NCBI GenBank assembly: GCA_963921425.1 | Contig: OY992835.1 | Span: 10,664,001 to 10,728,000 of the forward strand | Source: Dryas octopetala | Taxonomy: Eukaryota > Streptophyta > Magnoliopsida > Rosales > Rosaceae | Length of the DNA stretch: 64,000 nt | Direction of reading: 5' to 3' | Shown: piece after piece, positions 47,518-59,152 of the stretch | How positions within the stretch are numbered: the stretch's first letter is position 1 | Layout of the letters: the number at the start of each line of letters is the position of its first letter | The notes under the pieces: generated by a model | What the model saw: only the letters and a program-made list of their open reading frames with translations | Databases searched by the model: none | Told to the model about the DNA's origin: nothing | Program-made: the position numbers and the translations under genes

Positions 47518-47934
47518 TTATGCGGGAATAATCGTGAGAGAGACAGAGAGAGAGAATGATAGGAATTTGTATATACCATTTTCTTTTGGTCCTCTTTTCA
47601 TATTACTAAGAACATAGTGTGCAAATTCATTATATAAACTTTCGAAACACGGAAGGTAACACAACTTGAAAGCCTCTAAATTAATTAATTTAGCGTCTGC
47701 ACAAATAGAGTTACACACTCTATTGATTTCTATGGTTCGAACATAAACCTCATGAAATATATTTTTCGGAAATTTTATTATATCTCCAACTTCGTAATAT
47801 TCATGTGAATTATAGAAATGGGGTTTGAGGGGAAGTTTAGAGGAAGAAAAATTAGGAAGCTTACGAGGGGCAAACAAAAAAGAATGTTCATAAGCTTGTA
47901 CTGCAATTAACATCAGTACTATCACTACTAACAT
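47518..47934 (-). CDS. Small secreted Cys-rich protein, hypothetical (alpha-hairpinin-like spacing)
   Basis: A 138-codon frame from ATG 47934. The N-terminus MLVVIVLMLIAVQAYEHS is a good signal peptide. The only four cysteines of the mature part form C-x3-C-x13-C-x3-C (VCNSIC...LCYLPC), the spacing of alpha-hairpinins, a family of disulfide-stapled helical hairpins including antimicrobial and trypsin-inhibitory plant peptides. A possible donor AAATG/GTATAT near the 3' part could end a first exon, so the last 15 or so residues are doubtful. A strong TATA box lies only 12 bases upstream of this ATG, so transcription may start near 47920 and use Met8 (47913). The family link is by spacing only; it could be unrelated or untranslated. 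Confidence 0.35.
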   Translation of the reverse strand: MLVVIVLMLIAVQAYEHSFLFAPRKLPNFSSSKLPLKPHFYNSHEYYEVGDIIKFPKNIFHEVYVRTIEINRVCNSICADAKLINLEAFKLCYLPCFESLYNEFAHYVLSNMKRGPKENGIYKFLSFSLSVSLTIIPA

Positions 47935-47945
47935 TAGTTTGCCTC

Positions 47946-47956
47946 TTTATATATAG
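47946..47956 (-). promoter_or_regulatory. TATA box of the small Cys-rich ORF
   Basis: CTATATATAAA on the minus strand, a near-ideal plant TATA element, preceded by a poly-A run. It is unusually close to the first ATG. Confidence 0.45.
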
Positions 47957-49189
47957 TTTTTTTTTTTTTTTTTTTTAACTTTGAAATGAACATTGTATTT
48001 TTAATATTATACATAGTTGTTGGAGAATTTGAAAGGTTGAAATAAAAGTGATTTTAACATTTAAATTCTTTTATTCTTATACAAGGGTTACTTAAATAAA
48101 TTAATTAATGAGACAACTTTTGGGCACAATGAATAGTACAATCACGTACTATAACCACAAGTATCCTCTCACTTAATTAAAACAAACTATCTTAATTTAT
48201 CTTCACCTCGAAGACAACTTTTTGTTACATTGAAGCGTCATATTTTATAAGCACTAAGTTTTAATGTTATGAATTTATCCGTAGATGCTAACTGAAGAAA
48301 CTTAACAATATATAGGATGTTCTTTGGTTCGAAATCGTTGATTTTTATGCATGTTTAATGAAAGAAAATACATAATATTTAGAGTTATCTCAAGTGGTAA
48401 AAGACGGACCTTTGAGAAAAAATTTAGAAAATTGAACAATTTGAGGCCGATTATCTAGAGTTGTAGAGATCCGATTTGGGTGATCTTTATATATGTCTTG
48501 TTTGTAAATCTTTGAGAAAATATGTGAAAATATCTACAATTTTGAGAAAATATGTGTCTTGTTTGTAAATTTTTCCCTAGTTAAAAATAAAGTACATGTA
48601 TCTCACATGCTCACCTCTTGGTAAAGTTTTTGATATGTTTGTACCCAAAAAAAAAGTTTTTGATATGTTTTTTTTTTGTTACATTAAATGGAATCGAATT
48701 TAAATATATATCACTCACTACAAAGTAAGTGACTTAAAAAAAAACACACATCAATAAATATTATTTAGATGGCATGCATTTTAATTGAAAGGATGAGCTA
48801 TTGAATATAAGTCAATAGATAATTACAAATAAGTCAATAAAACATATTAAAATGTCTATTGTTAAATACTAGGTGATTATTGCAGAAAACTAGGGGATAA
48901 TTGCTATAAACTAGGCAAGTTTTGCCATCTCATCACAAATTGTCCTTAACCTAAATCACAAATACAATTACACGTATTAATCCAGACAAATAAACTTACT
49001 CATATCTGCACAAATTTGAACCAAATTAAATCACATTTACAATTACACTAATCTAAACACATACAAAGTAGGTGATTATATCTAAACATGAACATACAGA
49101 CTAGGTGATTATTTATGGAAAATTTCGTCAAAAATTGTTCATCATGACAGGTTTTATTTATTTTTTTATTCTAATGTAGCCAAATTTTA
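47957..49189. other. AT-rich spacer with a minimal LINE-like insertion
   Basis: The only structure is an 18-bp duplication at 48623-48640 and 48653-48670 around GTACCCAAAAAA. The 48385-48600 part has a faint tRNA-A-box-like CTCAAGTGGTAAAAGAC but no B box. Confidence 0.45.
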
Positions 49190-49790
49190 AACATTTAAAA
49201 AAAACTTGCAAAAAGGTACCTCAATTTTACATGTTGTTTCAATTTAGTACCCCAACTTTGAAAACTTGTAAAAAAGTACCTCAACTTTCATTTTGTGTCA
49301 AAATAGTACCTCCGTTAGTTTTTTTGTCAAATAAACCGTTATCTGCGGATATGACAGAGGTATTTTCATCTTTTTTTTTTTTTTTTTTAAATTTAACAAA
49401 TAATAATATTTTTAAAAACTTTTGAGTAAAAAAATTTCTTAAATTTCTTAAACTTTTTTTCCCATCCCCCTTCCCCAGCCCCCTCCTTCAGCCCCTCCCC
49501 GCCCCCTTGCCCGACCGCTCCTCCCTCCCTCCCACCCCACCCCCACCCCTCCCTGCCAGAGCCACCCCCTCCCCCTCCCCCTCCCTATCTCCCTGCCAGA
49601 CCCACCAACTCCCCCAGCCCCAACCCCATCGCTCGCCCTCTCTCGTCATCATTGAAATGAAAATGATGACGAGAACAAGAATCAAGAGAAGCGAGGGAGG
49701 CGTGACGGGAGATGGGCCTTCCATTGTTGCAAATGGATTTAAGACTCAGCTGCTTTCCAAGCACTGAACGAAGAGCCATTGATATCCTTG
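49190..49790. mobile_element. One-ended MULE-like remnant with a captured GC-rich segment
   Basis: 49196-49370 has the GTACCTCAACTTT / AAAATAGTACC style of the foldback MITE at 59983-60381 but no matching inverted arm. It is followed by a C-rich stretch (49460-49640) and a minus-strand frame 49585-49779 starting MALRSVLGKQLSLKSICNN, which looks like a mitochondrial-presequence first exon. This arrangement resembles a Pack-MULE that lost one end. Alternatively the exon-like part is chance. Confidence 0.35.
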
Positions 49791-50312
49791 TTCCTAGTCC
49801 GTCAGCTGGGCACTAGCATAATTAAGTTTTATGAGTAATTAAGCAACTAGGGCACACTCAGCAGCTAGCAGATATTATACATGCAATTTATCGATCAATC
49901 ACTATGTACATACAGACTTAGACGTACATGCAATTAATTAAATGAAGATTAAGTGAGAGTAGTCGGGAGGCCGAAACCGTGAGAATTGGGTTGTTCTATA
50001 AAAATCATGAGAATCAAGATCAAGCGCATGAACTTTAATAGCGCTAACCCGTGCCAAGTTTATGCATGTATCGGTACCATGTGTGTGACTAGTTATAATA
50101 TGAAATATAGGAATATATATAGTTCAAGACTTAGTTCACTATGATTCCTTCATATGATAGCTTTTAACACTAAGTGTAGCTTCAAGTCCGGAAGACATGC
50201 ACCTACACCTATTGCATGGTTTAACTGGCCGGCATGCCCAAATCTTCCTTTTCTTACATGTCTATATATTTTGTTTTGTTTTTATTCTTAAGTTTTGAAT
50301 CTTGTGGGGGAT
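49791..50312. other. Intergenic, no gene seen
   Basis: AT-rich. The last bases (TGTGGGGGA at 50303-50311) look like a polypurine tract belonging to the next feature. Confidence 0.4.
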
Positions 50313-50888
50313 TGTTGGTGTAATATAATATAATATAATTTATTTATATCTAAGATTCATGAATTTTTTTTTATAAATATTTTATATCAATTGAATCCAA
50401 CCATTATAACCTTTTATTAAGGGATAACTTTTGATGGGCCTAACCCAACAGTCATGATCGACTTTTTTATATAGGCATGTAGACTTCTATTAATAGTGAA
50501 CCCATCAGATAGAAGAAAATAAATTTCTTCTCCTTTTCCTTTTCATACTCTATCTTTTATCGTTCTCTCTATTTCTCATAATTTCCACACTCTATACTTT
50601 GGGCAATCGATAAACACTAATAGGTTTCATCTGCCGTTTAATTAACGTGCATGGCAAATCTGACACCCATCAAGTGTCGTCGTTTAATTGGAATTGTAGG
50701 AGACCGCCATCACCTGCATGTAGGGAGGCGTCTACGACTTTAGGACAGTGACTATCGTGCCTCTCTTGGATTCATAGGCTAGAATCTGTAAACATTTCTT
50801 TTATTGTTCATTTAACTAACATATATATACTTCTTGATTGTTATATTACTGACTTAGTCAGATATACATAATTATTAAACTTCTAACA
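50313..50888 (+). mobile_element. Ty1/copia-type 3' LTR fossil
   Basis: A polypurine-like GTGGGGGA precedes TGTTGGTGTAATAT, and about 576 bases later the sequence reads TTCTAACA. This TG...CA layout directly after a polypurine tract is typical of copia LTRs. No internal coding region is recognisable, so it is a broken remnant, probably old. Confidence 0.4.
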
Positions 50889-50937
50889 ATCTCTACTTAT
50901 TTTCAGTTTCCACATGCAATTACTTAGCAACCAAATT

Positions 50938-51315
50938 GGGAAAAAACACTTTTGATCGCTGTGTTTTACCTTGAAAAAATATTTGGTCCTTGTGGTTTTA
51001 AAACTTCGCATTTGGTCCTTGTGTTTTATATTGTTTGCATTTTTAGGACATTTTGTAACCAACATAAAAAATGTTCTCAAATTAAAACTAATAACTTGTT
51101 TAAATTCGCGAAATTTACTCAAAATGAATAGAAATCATGTATGTAACCTTTAATTTAATTTTCAAACAAAAAGTGAAAAATTTGAGTTTGTTAAAATTGT
51201 TCTCATATTGCAAATAATAAAAAGCATAGGGCCCAAATGTGGAGTTTTGAAACCACATGAACCAAATATATTTTTGGGGTAAAACACATGGACCAAAAAC
51301 TTTTTTTTTTTTCTG
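50938..51315. mobile_element. Foldback MITE
   Basis: Two inverted arms of about 110 bases. The left has GTGTTTTACCTTGAAAAAAT and TTTGGTCCTTGTGGTTT; the right, inverted, has GTGTTTTACCCCAAAAATAT and TTTGGTTCATGTGGTTT. Edges lie in A/T runs and are approximate. Non-coding. Confidence 0.6.
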
Positions 51316-52657
51316 CTAAAAAAAGTAAGAAAAAAAGCAAAGAGACGCACAGATGCTGAGAATTTTGCAAATAAATGTACTTACAAACATATGCAAAGAG
51401 TTGCAAAAGCACGTACCCGAGACAAGGAGAGTCTCTTCAAAAGAAAGCCAAACCCATTATTTAAAGAGAAATGTAACTCAATAACCCACTTATCCACCCA
51501 ACTTTACTACACCAATCATGGTATGCTCCCACCTGATTTCCAAACAAATGTCATGAAAATCAGTAAGATTCCCATGTAAGCTTTTTAAGGATAGTTATTT
51601 TACTGCCATGATGTAATTTTGGTTATTGACTTTATCAATAATTCTGATCAGCTTGCATTAGGTTTATAGGCCCAACATCATGTGTCTTTTGTGGGCTTCA
51701 GTTTCTCCCATTCCGGCTCGGTTTTTAGCCCAAATAATAATAACATTATTGTGTTATTTTTTACCTCAACCGTACGTTGTTGACAAACTTACAGGGTGTA
51801 AACGAAGGAGAAGATCGGAGCTTGAGTCGGCATCGACGAGCTTGGCGTCGCCGATCTGGATTTGTTGAATGAGTTTGTGTTTAGTAACTCAATTGATATG
51901 GATTTGTTGAATGGGTTGATTAAGAGACAAAGAAGCATACAACAAATTTCTTAAAGGTTGGGGGGTTGACATTGTCGATGGAGAATGTTGTAATGTTGTA
52001 ATCTTGCCACCTGCTTAAGTCGGTGGGGGGAAAGAAGCATATGCTTCATCCCTTTTAGCATATAGCAACTCAGGTGGCATATGCTTTTCCATGCATGCTT
52101 TTTCATTCCATATAGCAAATTGGCATAAAAAAAAAAAAAAGACTTATTCATAAAAATGTCCCTAATTTTTATTTTATTTAAATAATGAAAATAGTGATAA
52201 TATTTTAAAATAATAATAGGATTAGTTTTATAAAAAAACATATATATATAAATATTTTTCCAAAATGGAGAGAAACAAAACTCAAGTTGGAACAAGGGTT
52301 TGATTTTCTTTTCGCAAAAGGCATTAGATTTTCTTGAGCCATGAATTAATTTTCATTCTCTATACTTATCAAACATGAGAATGAAATTAATTTTCATTTT
52401 CAGACTTCTAAAACTTAAACCAAACAAACCCGAAGGGCCAAAGGGGTAGAGAAAGAGAGCGAATTTGAAGACTCTAAAGCTGTGAAATTTAATGTTGGGT
52501 TCGGTAATTACAACCCTAACTATAAAGTGACAAAAGTAAAGAAAATTTATGTGTGCGTAAACACGTATAATTATGAAAACTATGAACTAGTAAATGCAAA
52601 ATTTTATGTATATATGTAGATATCACGCTTACATTTCTCATGCTCATATTTCTTATG
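51316..52657. other. Intergenic, possible worn gene scraps
   Basis: 51800-51960 is less AT-rich and holds overlapping short frames (one with LDLLNEFVFSNSIDMDLLNG) but no start, splice or family support. Otherwise AT-rich. Confidence 0.35.
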
Positions 52658-52665
52658 GTTATAAG

Positions 52666-53983
52666 TAGGGGTGTGATTTGGATTGGAAAATCCGAATCCG
52701 ACCGATTCCTATCTGAAAATTTCCATTTTTATTCCGAATTCGAAAATGCCGAAATCCGAAAATTCCGAAAAAAATTGGATTGGAATTGGAATGTTTATGT
52801 AAATTCCGATTCCGATCCAAAAAATTCCGAAATGTTCCGAAGGCATTCCGATCCAATATTTCCGAAATTATGCCAATTTATTCCATATTATATATTTTAT
52901 CATTTATTTAGTATGATACATATAACATATATTTTTAAAAAGATGACTAATACTATATATTAATATAAACATATGTATATTATAAATATATGTGTATCAT
53001 AATAACATAAATGGTAAGTTGGTAACACAAACACCCACATTTTTCTGTACATGTAATTACTATTTTTTTTTATTAGGGAGGGGAATTGAAGATATGAGGC
53101 AATTCTACAGTTGTTCCGACTGGAATATCCCACCAATTGTAATTACTAATTACTAAATATTTAAGCTTATTATATTCAAAATTTCAAACATGATATATAT
53201 ATATATATTATTTGAGTAACATGTATTTATATACACATATATATATATGTGTGTGTGTGTGAGTAACATGTATCTACTAGTGACATTTATTCTAACAATG
53301 TTGGATGAGCTCTAAAGATTAATCCCCTACCTCTAAGATATGTGCTATTAAGCCTATTATACATTCATAGTGACATTTATTTCTCTTATATATTATGTAT
53401 GTTATAATATATAATATATACCATTAAACATACACAATATATATATCATACATAATTTATTTCTCTTATAACATACATAATGTAGCAATGAAAACCTTGC
53501 TAGATTGCATCTTTTTTTTTTTCCCTTCTTTTCTAGAATTTTTTTTATGGTAATGGTATGGGATGGTATGGTTCTAAATGTTATTTAAATTAATATTTTG
53601 AATTTTCTTTTTTAAATTGGACATATATTTTAATTACATTTTAATATAAATATTGAAATGCATCATAATCTATTGTCTTTTAATTTTTTTTGTTTGTTAA
53701 TTTCATCATTATTCTAAAAAAAAATCCGAACATGTTCTAAAAAATATTATGAAAATGTGAAAATTCTGATTTTTTATTCGAAAATTTCAAATGTTTATCT
53801 GAAAGTTCCGAAAATGTTATATTCCGAAAAATTCCGAAAAATCCGAAAATTCCGAATCGGAATGAGATGTTGAAATTCCGATTTTTTGGAATGGAAATTG
53901 GAACATAAATTCCATTCCAAAATTTTTTGGATTGGAATTGGAACACCCTATTTCCGATCTGATCCGGCCGAAACACACCCCTA
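52666..53983. mobile_element. hAT-type non-autonomous element (1,318 bp)
   Basis: Termini TAGGGGTGTG and CACACCCCTA are perfect inverted repeats, flanked by a perfect 8-bp duplication GTTATAAG (52658-52665 and 53984-53991). Subterminal regions are full of TTCCGAAAA/CCGATTCCGA words; the core is AT-rich with TA/TG runs. No transposase frame. Confidence 0.9.
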
Positions 53984-54094
53984 GTTATAAGAGAATTTCT
54001 CGCAAAAAAAATTATTTAAGAACTATCACAAATTCAGAGTCTATAATTCCTTCTAAAAAAATATTGTTAAACAAGAAGATAGAAGCGGCTATAT

Positions 54095-54280
54095 ATGGAA
54101 GAAACACCAACTGAGATGATGTTTCTTGAAAACCCAGTTGAAAAGTCAGAGCTTCAGGAGCTGAGGATTGGGGACCCAATTTTGCTCAAGTTTCAGAGAG
54201 ACCCTTCTGATCAGAAGTTGCCCAAGAAACAGAAATTGCAATGTCATTCTGAAATTTTATTTTCATTGATTCAGAATTAA
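54095..54280 (+). pseudogene. Orphan coding-like fragment, unrecognised
   Basis: A 61-codon frame (MEETPTEMMFLENPVEKSEL...) with normal coding-like composition (ELRIGDPILLKFQRDPSDQK) in otherwise AT-rich sequence. I do not recognise the protein. It may be a gene scrap or a small gene; no splice context was found. Confidence 0.25.
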
Positions 54281-54804
54281 GCTTGAGATGAACAATGTAT
54301 TGATATTCTTGATTTGATCACTAAATGGTGATATGTGAACTACACTTGATGGAAATGGTAGTTGAATGTCAGTTGCTGCTTTACTTGAAATAATCAATTA
54401 CTTTTACAACTTCAAGTTGAATTAATTTAACTCTACCTACTGAAGAAAAACAGTTTATCTGCAAGTCTTGTAGAACAACAAATCATTATTACTTAATGAA
54501 TTCTGCATATAATTCTCAAATTGATGAAAAATGACAAGCATTTTGTAAGAGAAGTACTTAATTAAGTGTATTGTCCCTCAAAGTTTAGGGTCCACCAGTA
54601 CGTAATGAACCATTACGCAGATTAAGACATAGGATTAGCTAGTAACTTGTCGTGACATCAAATAATTATATCATTAGTCATATGAATCATATATTAATCA
54701 TACAGGTCCATATCAGAACATTTTATGGGGCACCAAGAATATTTTTATTTCAGATCATTTTTTGGGGCACGTAGATATATGTGTAGTAAAGCCCTTTCTC
54801 TTCT
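54281..54804. other. Promoter-side spacer of the protease gene
   Basis: AT-rich; nothing distinctive apart from the TATA element just after it. Confidence 0.4.
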
Positions 54805-54813
54805 CTATTTAAA
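54805..54813 (+). promoter_or_regulatory. TATA box of the cysteine protease gene
   Basis: CTATTTAAA, about 83 bases upstream of the first ATG (54896), a normal distance for a 50-base leader. Confidence 0.55.
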
Positions 54814-54923
54814 CTGTGGAGCAGTCTACCATTTCAGTGTACCTTCTCTTTAATTCATTTACTTCAACAAATCCTAGCTGCTTCTCTAGCTACCATGGAG
54901 TTCAGTAACCAGCAGCTGTGCAA

Positions 54924-56030
54924 ATGCATTTGTTGGGGTTGATGTTGATATGCATGTTGGGGGCTTGGTCTTCTGAAGCCACTTCTCGCACTCTTCAAGA
55001 TGCATCAATGTATGTGAGATACGAGCAATGGATGGCTCGTTATAGCCGCGTATACAACAATGTTAACGACAAGGACATGCGCTTCAAGATATTCAAGGAA
55101 AATGTGGCATTTATAGAATCTTCCAATAACGATGCAAACAAACCTTACAAATTAAGCATCAATCAGTTTGCAGACCTTGCAAATGAAGAATTCACAGCCT
55201 CAAGAAATAGATTCAAGGGGCATGAATGTTCCACAAAGACCACTTCTTTCAAGTATGAAAATATTACTGCGGTGCCAGCTACAATGGATTGGAGGAAGAA
55301 AGGAGCTGTAACACCCATCAAGGACCAAGGCCAATGTGGTAATTATCAAGCATCTAATTTTCTTCTGCTTTTGGAATTGACTTATATTGTTTCTATATAT
55401 TCTAACTACTAGCCATGTGCAATGAAAAAATATATAGGATGTTGTTGGGCTTTTTCAGCAGTGGCAGCTATGGAAGGAATTACTCAGCTTACAACTGGTA
55501 AATTAATCTCCTTGTCTGAGCAAGAGTTGGTTGATTGCGACACCAGCGGTGTAGACCAAGGCTGTGAGGGTGGCTTGATGGATGATGCCTTTCAGTTCAT
55601 CAATCAAAATCACGGGCTTAGTACCGAGGCTAATTACCCCTATACTGGTGTTGATGGTTCATGCAACACCCAAAAGGAAGCCAGCCATGCCGCCAAGATA
55701 ACTGGCCATGAAGATGTACCTGCAAACAGTGAAAGTGCCCTTCTTAAGGCTGTTGCTATGCAACCTGTTTCCGTTGCCATTGATGCTGGAGGTTCCGATT
55801 TCCAATTCTACTCAAGTGGTGTCTTCACCGGAACCTGTGGAACAAGCCTCGACCATGGTGTTACCGCGGTTGGTTACGGGGTTAGTGATGATGGGACTAA
55901 GTATTGGTTGGTGAAGAACTCATGGGGCGCAGAATGGGGTGAACAAGGGTACATAAGAATGCAAAGAGATGTTGATGCAAAGGAAGGTCTCTGCGGGATT
56001 GCTATGGAAGCCTCTTACCCCACTGCATAA
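54924..56030 (+). CDS. Papain-like cysteine protease, SAG12/SAG39 type
   Basis: Two exons, 54924-55338 and 55438-56030, joined in phase, 335 residues. The ERFNIN-type inhibitor prodomain is at about 28-95 ([39 protein letters not shown]). The mature enzyme starts near VPATMDWR (117). Catalytic residues: C141 in QGQCGCCWAFS, His in [11 protein letters not shown], Asn in [17 protein letters not shown] is the usual GCNGG box. The intron falls in the Gly codon before the active-site Cys, a position common in this family. Such enzymes are secreted or vacuolar and often senescence- or defence-induced. The start is odd: the best-placed ATG, 54896 ([15 protein letters not shown] then stop), has the family-typical MEFSNQ opening but is in another frame, so translation in this frame must begin at 54924 ([17 protein letters not shown]), still a plausible signal peptide. 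Confidence 0.85.
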
Positions 56031-56571
56031 TTTACCAACAAATAAAAATCAATGCCTACTATATATGTGGGATTGCTATGCATATACATATGTATGGACA
56101 AAACATGTAATACTTAAAGAGACCGTCTGTAAGAAAACTAGCAAGTTTTACTATAAAAATGAAAAACTTCTTCAGTAAATTCTTTTCTTTTAGCTGAATG
56201 ATCATGGATTTTACTAGAACAAGTGATCAAAGGTTGGACTAAAGAAGTTAGGAAGAGTGAGAATAACTTAATAAAAGAAAAAGAAAATAAAAACAGATCA
56301 AGAGATGAGATGAGCTCACCTAGGCATCATTGGAGACAAGGAAAGCATAATAATCACTTCAAAATTGACATGGGGAACAAGTTTTATTTCGCACTTTTGT
56401 AATTTAAAATGTGTATACAAGATTTTAAAAAATAAGTAAGATCTGGCTCCTTAGTAGATCAGCCCTTGATTTGGGCATGCATATGGGACTAACTAGGTAA
56501 CCCAAAATGTAATCATCTTTGTTCTAAAGAAATCAAACTCAGCCTACACATCTACAACAACTATCTATGTT
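56031..56571. other. Convergent intergenic space
   Basis: 3' flanks of the protease (+) and CTF7 (-) genes. No repeats or frames of note. Confidence 0.4.
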
Positions 56572-59063
56572 CTATGGGACCATATTGTTGGTTTTGTACA
56601 CCAAAAAATATCCACCACCAATATAATTGGATGCCAATGCCTTTCCAGCTGATGTTGGTTGAGAGAATGCCAATTGTGAGTGTTCAAGGACAAATCCAAT
56701 GCAGAAACTTTTCCTGTGATGGAAAAAGAATAAGAAAACATCCAAATGTTAATGAAACAGATATCAAGAAAAAGCAAGTAATTCAATCTTCCACTTCAAA
56801 GCTGCAAATGAGACTACAGGTCCAGTTTAGTATTGTGAAGGTCAGACAGCAACTTATGTAATAACTGTATTGCATTTATTGGACAGAAAAATGATTTTGA
56901 TGATCACAGGTTCAATATAATTTATAAGGACCTACAGTTACTATGAATGATAAGGACTGAGCAAAAGGAGCTTACATTTCTGGTTAAGAAACTTGGACAA
57001 ATTATCATACAAAAATATACTTAAAGTTAGCTCACATGATTTGGATTAAAGTTTGGAATCCAAATCATACCATATCCTACATTTGAATCTTTGATTGCTA
57101 TTTGATGGGAATCAAAATTAAATTCCCTCCAAAATAAAAGCCACAGTAAATAAAAACAAGGACTTGAATTTACCTCAGGACATCCAGTAACTGGGTGGCT
57201 ATGTGTTTTCTTCTGTTAGCTGGAGTAACCCAAATGGCTCTAATGCCGCAGACAGCAGGCACTGCTTCCTCTTCACAAAAGATAGCACCATGGAGATTCC
57301 CATTCAATGCTTCAGGAACTGAATGGGCTTTTCTTATGACTTCCCTTTGAAATCTGATTTCCCCAAATTGGAGAGTAGTTAATTTTGCTTCATTTGTAGT
57401 AGCACCATCAGAACTTCCATCAACTGCACATGAGAGGACTTTGTGTGCTTCTTTTATTGGTTCAGCAACTAAACAGCCAACAACCCTCTGAGACAAAATA
57501 AACAAATACACCTGCAAACATAATGGTGAGAAAAAATGCCAGAAGTGGTTCTAATATCTCAATCATACCATAGAGAGAGAGATACAAAGGCATTATTGTA
57601 CTCCTAAAACTGTCAAAAGAAAGATGGGTTTGCAATCCATAAATAGTTACAAAAAAATGTTAAACTTTGCAAAGTAAATCAGACAGGTTCAGCAATGACC
57701 TGGCTGGGGAAAGCATAAGCATATAGGAAACCATATCCATTTGCTTTGCTTTGGTTTACAAGGCGCCATTTATTCATAAAATTTCAAGGCCAGGTCTTGA
57801 ATAGAAGGAAGTGTGAATAGAACTACCATTAATGCAGTAATTAATAGTAGTTCAAGAATTCTCAAGACACTTGATGCAATAAAATTCTGGTGGCGTTTTC
57901 CTAATTGACCAAGTTTATGTCAGTCACCTTACAGAACTTGTGCAAAATCCATCCACTTCCAAGCTCAATCTCCATCCTGCTCACAACTTCCCCAACCTGC
58001 CAGTACAATATAGTAGCCCAGTTATTTGAGTCTCCTTTATACAGTTTCACTTATATAAAGTAATCACATTTATAAAGGACCCTACACATTAGATTGAAGA
58101 AAACAGATTTTTGAATTTGAACCTTGTTTCTGTGAGCAGGGGGGTCACCATCCAACACCAAAACAATCCGACCTCCTTCACCAGAAGCCGCATGAACAAC
58201 CCTTTCGTTGCTCCAACCCTGCAAAATTTAGTCAGAAATTTGGCAAAACAAGCACTCTAATGAACTTAACAAATAACAAACTCATGCAGACACATAATTT
58301 GTAGCATTTGGACCTTTAATTGAACTCCATGGGTATAGTCCTTGTGAAATGCCTTGTGAGCCTTCTCATCGTCTTCATCACCAGGGGCATACTTGACCCC
58401 ACATGTGGAACATGTGTGCAGAAGAAAATCAGACTGACCCAACTCTAAATGGAACTGAGCATAGCTTCTCTTCTTGTTCTTGGTCACTGTTCTTCCCAAT
58501 ATGGTCGATTCTGGCTTCGAAGGCTTGTTGTATGTAATGGGTCTCTTCGACAATTGGTTAACTGAATCTTTGTCACTTCCACCCCTTTTGTACACAGAGA
58601 AAAGGATCAAAAGGGAAAAAAACAAACAAACAAAAAAAAAGTGAGTAAACCATCATGGGTATTCATCTCTAGCTTTAAATTTGCAGAAAACTAGTAAAGC
58701 TGAGGCGATTTTATATTTTTGTTTGTCTTTGGAGAATTCGAAAACCCAGAAACAAAATAAATTAAAAATTAAAAATAGGAAAACCCATTTTTAGGCTCTG
58801 CCTTCCTCACTTTCTTCAACACTCAAACAATAAACACCGAGCCTAACTAAACAAACAACGATCCGAAACCAAAGAAAGTAGATTTACCTATGCGGGTCTG
58901 GTGTTCTTCGCTTGTAGGTGTAAAAATATTGGTGTTGCTTCTTTTCCCAAGTGGTGAATTCATCGTCGTTGCCGTCGTTGAAAGTCGGAGCTGGGTCCGC
59001 TGGTTTGGGTAAAGATGAAGAAGAAGAAGAGGGTTTGAAGAAGGCACTGATCTTTGATTGCAT
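56572..59063 (-). CDS. CTF7: Cohesin acetyltransferase CTF7/ECO1
   Basis: Six exons on the minus strand: 58888-59063, 58314-58584, 58123-58218, 57928-57996, 57174-57511 and 56572-56713. Total 363 residues, close to the Arabidopsis protein. The start is the ATG at 59063, because [13 protein letters not shown] is a PIP box (Q-x-x-I-x-x-F-F) for PCNA binding. A C2H2 zinc finger ([19 protein letters not shown]...H) follows near 110-140. Then come GWSNERVV, the GNAT acetyltransferase core ([26 protein letters not shown]) and the terminal [23 protein letters not shown]. The enzyme acetylates SMC3 at replication forks to establish sister-chromatid cohesion. The exon 2 donor (AAG/GTCCAA) is weak beyond GT, but phase and family sequence (VQLK-GWSNE) support it. 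E2F boxes lie upstream. Confidence 0.93.
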
Positions 59064-59152
59064 TGCAATATTGAATGAATGCGTTGACTTTGATTTGGTT
59101 TTTGGATTCACCTCCGCGTATATTGAATCTTACACATATCAATCATCGTTTG

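Noticed and set aside
48385-48660. tRNA-derived SINE
   Set aside because: An A-box-like CTCAAGTGGTAAAAGAC is present but no B box, no clear duplication for the whole unit and no defined 5' edge.
51680-51868. Frame with RRRRSELESASTSLASPIW
   Set aside because: Short, frame-ambiguous and without start or splice context; may be a worn gene scrap but not supportable.
59064-59111. Longer CTF7 N-terminus starting at 59111
   Set aside because: The codon there is GTG; starting at ATG 59063 puts the PIP box at the N-terminus, as in known CTF7 proteins.
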